From CADCTB01 sp036269435 (lineage in GTDB: Bacteria; Actinomycetota; Acidimicrobiia; Acidimicrobiales; AC-14), in the NCBI GenBank assembly GCA_036269435.1, contig DATASA010000058.1, forward strand, positions 1 through 13,242: a DNA stretch of 13,242 bases, written 5' to 3'. Of the stretch, positions 12,094 through 13,242 are shown piece after piece. The position numbers were made by a program, and so were the translations under genes. The notes beneath the pieces are model-generated. The model was not told where the DNA came from. It searched no databases and saw nothing but the letters and a program-made list of their open reading frames with translations. Every line of letters starts with the position of its first letter. The first letter of the stretch is position 1.

Positions 12094-13242
12094 ATGACCA
12101 TCCTCATCGCAGTGGCTGTCGTCCTCGTCCTTCTGGTCGTCCTGTTCAAGTCGTGCTGGAGGGTGGCCGAGCCGAACGAGGCGCTGATCATCTCCGGCCT
12201 GCGCGAGCACGTCGCCAGCGACTCCGTGCAGGAGAGCCTGGGATTCAAGATCGTCACCGGCAAGGGCACGCTCGTCGTCCCCGGCGTGCAGACGGTCCGC
12301 CGGCTCACCCTCGACCTGCGTGAGGCCGAGCTCGCCATCGACTGCGTGACCCACCAGGGCATCCCCCTCGGGATCAAGGGCGTCGTGATCTTCAAGGTGG
12401 GCGACGACTTCACGTCCATCGCCAACGCCGCCCGCCGCTTCCTCGACCAGCAGGGGCAGATGGACGCCCGGGTCCACAACGTCTTCGCCGGGCACCTGCG
12501 GGCCATCGTCGGCAACATGACCGTCGAGGAGATGATCCGTGACCGGGAGAAGCTGACGTCGCTGACCCGCCAGTCCTCGGGCACCGAGATGGAGAAGCTG
12601 GGCCTGATCGTCGACTCGCTGCAGATCCAGGAGATCGACGACCCGACGGGCTACATCGAGAACATGGGCAAGCCCCACGCCGCCGCAGTCGCCAGCCAGG
12701 CCCGGATCGCCCAGGCCCACGCCGACCGCGAAGCCACCGAGCAGGAGCAGCAGGCCGACGCCCTCAAGGCCGAGGCCCGGCGGGAGAGCCAGATCAAGCA
12801 GACCGGCTACCAGGCCGAGATCGACCGGGCCTCGGCCCTCACCCGCCAGGCCGGCCCGCTGTCGGAGGCATCGGCCCGCCAGGAGGTCGTCGTACAGGAG
12901 ACCAAGGTCGCCGAGCTCCAGGCCCAACTCGAGGAGCAGCGTCTTCAGGCCCAGGTCCGCAAGCCCGCCGACGCCGAGGCGTACCAGAAGGTCACGCTGG
13001 CCAGGGCCGAGCGCGACTCGCGCATCTCGGCCGCGGAGGCCAAGGCCCAGGAGGTCGAGCTGGCCGCCACCGCCAACGGGAACCGGGTCAAGGTCGAGGC
13101 CGGGGCCGAGGCCGAGCACGTCCGCCTCGAGGCGGCGGCGTCGGCCGAGGCCGTCCGGCTACGGGGCGACGCCGAGGCGGGCGCGACCCGGGCCAAGGGC
13201 CTGGCCGAGGGCGACTCGGTCCGAGCCAAGGGCATGGCCGAG
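12094..13242 (+). CDS. Flotillin / SPFH-domain protein (3'-truncated by the window edge)
   Basis: ATG 12094 has CGGAGG about 7 nt upstream; 383 codons are present with no stop before the edge. Residues 2-19 are a strongly hydrophobic anchor (TILIAVAVVLVLLVVLF) followed by KSCW, where C21 lies just past the membrane. The SPFH/PHB domain spans about 25-185: VAEPNEALIISG, VVPGVQTVRRLTLDLREAE, a GVVIFKVGDD strand, HNVFAGHLRAIVGNMTVEEMIRDRE (128-152), and MEKLGLIVDSLQIQEIDDPTGYIENMG (166-192). From about 195 on it is Ala/Glu/Gln-rich coiled coil with AEA repeats and the conserved RKPADAEAY (289-297). Bacterial flotillins scaffold membrane microdomains. Typical proteins reach 450-520 aa, so roughly 70-130 residues are missing. 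The long antisense frames here are coding-bias shadows. Confidence 0.95.
   Translation, partial: MTILIAVAVVLVLLVVLFKSCWRVAEPNEALIISGLREHVASDSVQESLGFKIVTGKGTLVVPGVQTVRRLTLDLREAELAIDCVTHQGIPLGIKGVVIFKVGDDFTSIANAARRFLDQQGQMDARVHNVFAGHLRAIVGNMTVEEMIRDREKLTSLTRQSSGTEMEKLGLIVDSLQIQEIDDPTGYIENMGKPHAAAVASQARIAQAHADREATEQEQQADALKAEARRESQIKQTGYQAEIDRASALTRQAGPLSEASARQEVVVQETKVAELQAQLEEQRLQAQVRKPADAEAYQKVTLARAERDSRISAAEAKAQEVELAATANGNRVKVEAGAEAEHVRLEAAASAEAVRLRGDAEAGATRAKGLAEGDSVRAKGMAE

Noticed and set aside
12034..13119. A 361-codon minus-strand open frame rich in Leu, Gly and Asp
   Set aside because: It lies entirely antisense to the flotillin and NfeD genes. Its Leu/Gly/Asp-rich translation is what the complement of Ala/Glu/Gln coiled-coil codons gives in GC-rich DNA.

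Overview
The window is GC-rich DNA with GTG and TTG starts, GC-biased third codon positions and gene families typical of high-GC Gram-positive bacteria (an ECF42-type sigma factor with YCII/DGPF partners, a SigG-like sigma factor, a DUF732-like lipoprotein). This points to an actinomycete-type chromosome (Actinomycetota). I cannot place it more finely from sequence alone. I see no transposase, integrase, CRISPR array or rRNA; the single RNA gene is a tRNA-Val.

Left part (1-4106): the 3' tail of a plus-strand membrane protein is followed by a minus-strand series. These are a DUF732-like secreted lipoprotein with a histidine-containing polytopic membrane protein 28 bp downstream, a small ABM-fold monooxygenase-like protein, a very small membrane protein, and a divergent MTHFR/MetF-like flavoprotein. 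Gaps of about 300 bp between several of them hold no gene I can defend.

Centre (4296-8682, all minus strand): two unrelated ECF sigma factors, each with its own C-terminal domain and neither with a visible anti-sigma gene. The first is a SigG/TIGR02960-like factor with a SnoaL-like C-terminus and a VOC (glyoxalase-fold) gene downstream. The second is an ECF42 factor inside a tight operon: YCII with DGPF motif, then a degenerate YCII paralogue, the ECF42 sigma (4-nt GTGA overlap), then an SRPBCC protein. A plus-strand gene for a four- or five-helix membrane protein (8923-10032) diverges from this operon. Its upstream region carries TGTCGA-N16-CGTC, which resembles the promoter class described for ECF42 factors. 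The coherent picture is a locus of small ligand-binding folds (YCII x2, SRPBCC, VOC, with an ABM protein nearby) under two sigma factors whose activity may be set by their own C-terminal domains.

Right part (10095-13242): a tRNA-Val(TAC), then a minus-strand pair (inositol-monophosphatase-like hydrolase followed 10 bp later by a NUDIX hydrolase), then a divergent plus-strand pair. That pair is a stand-alone NfeD-type OB domain without membrane helices and a flotillin/SPFH protein that runs off the right edge.
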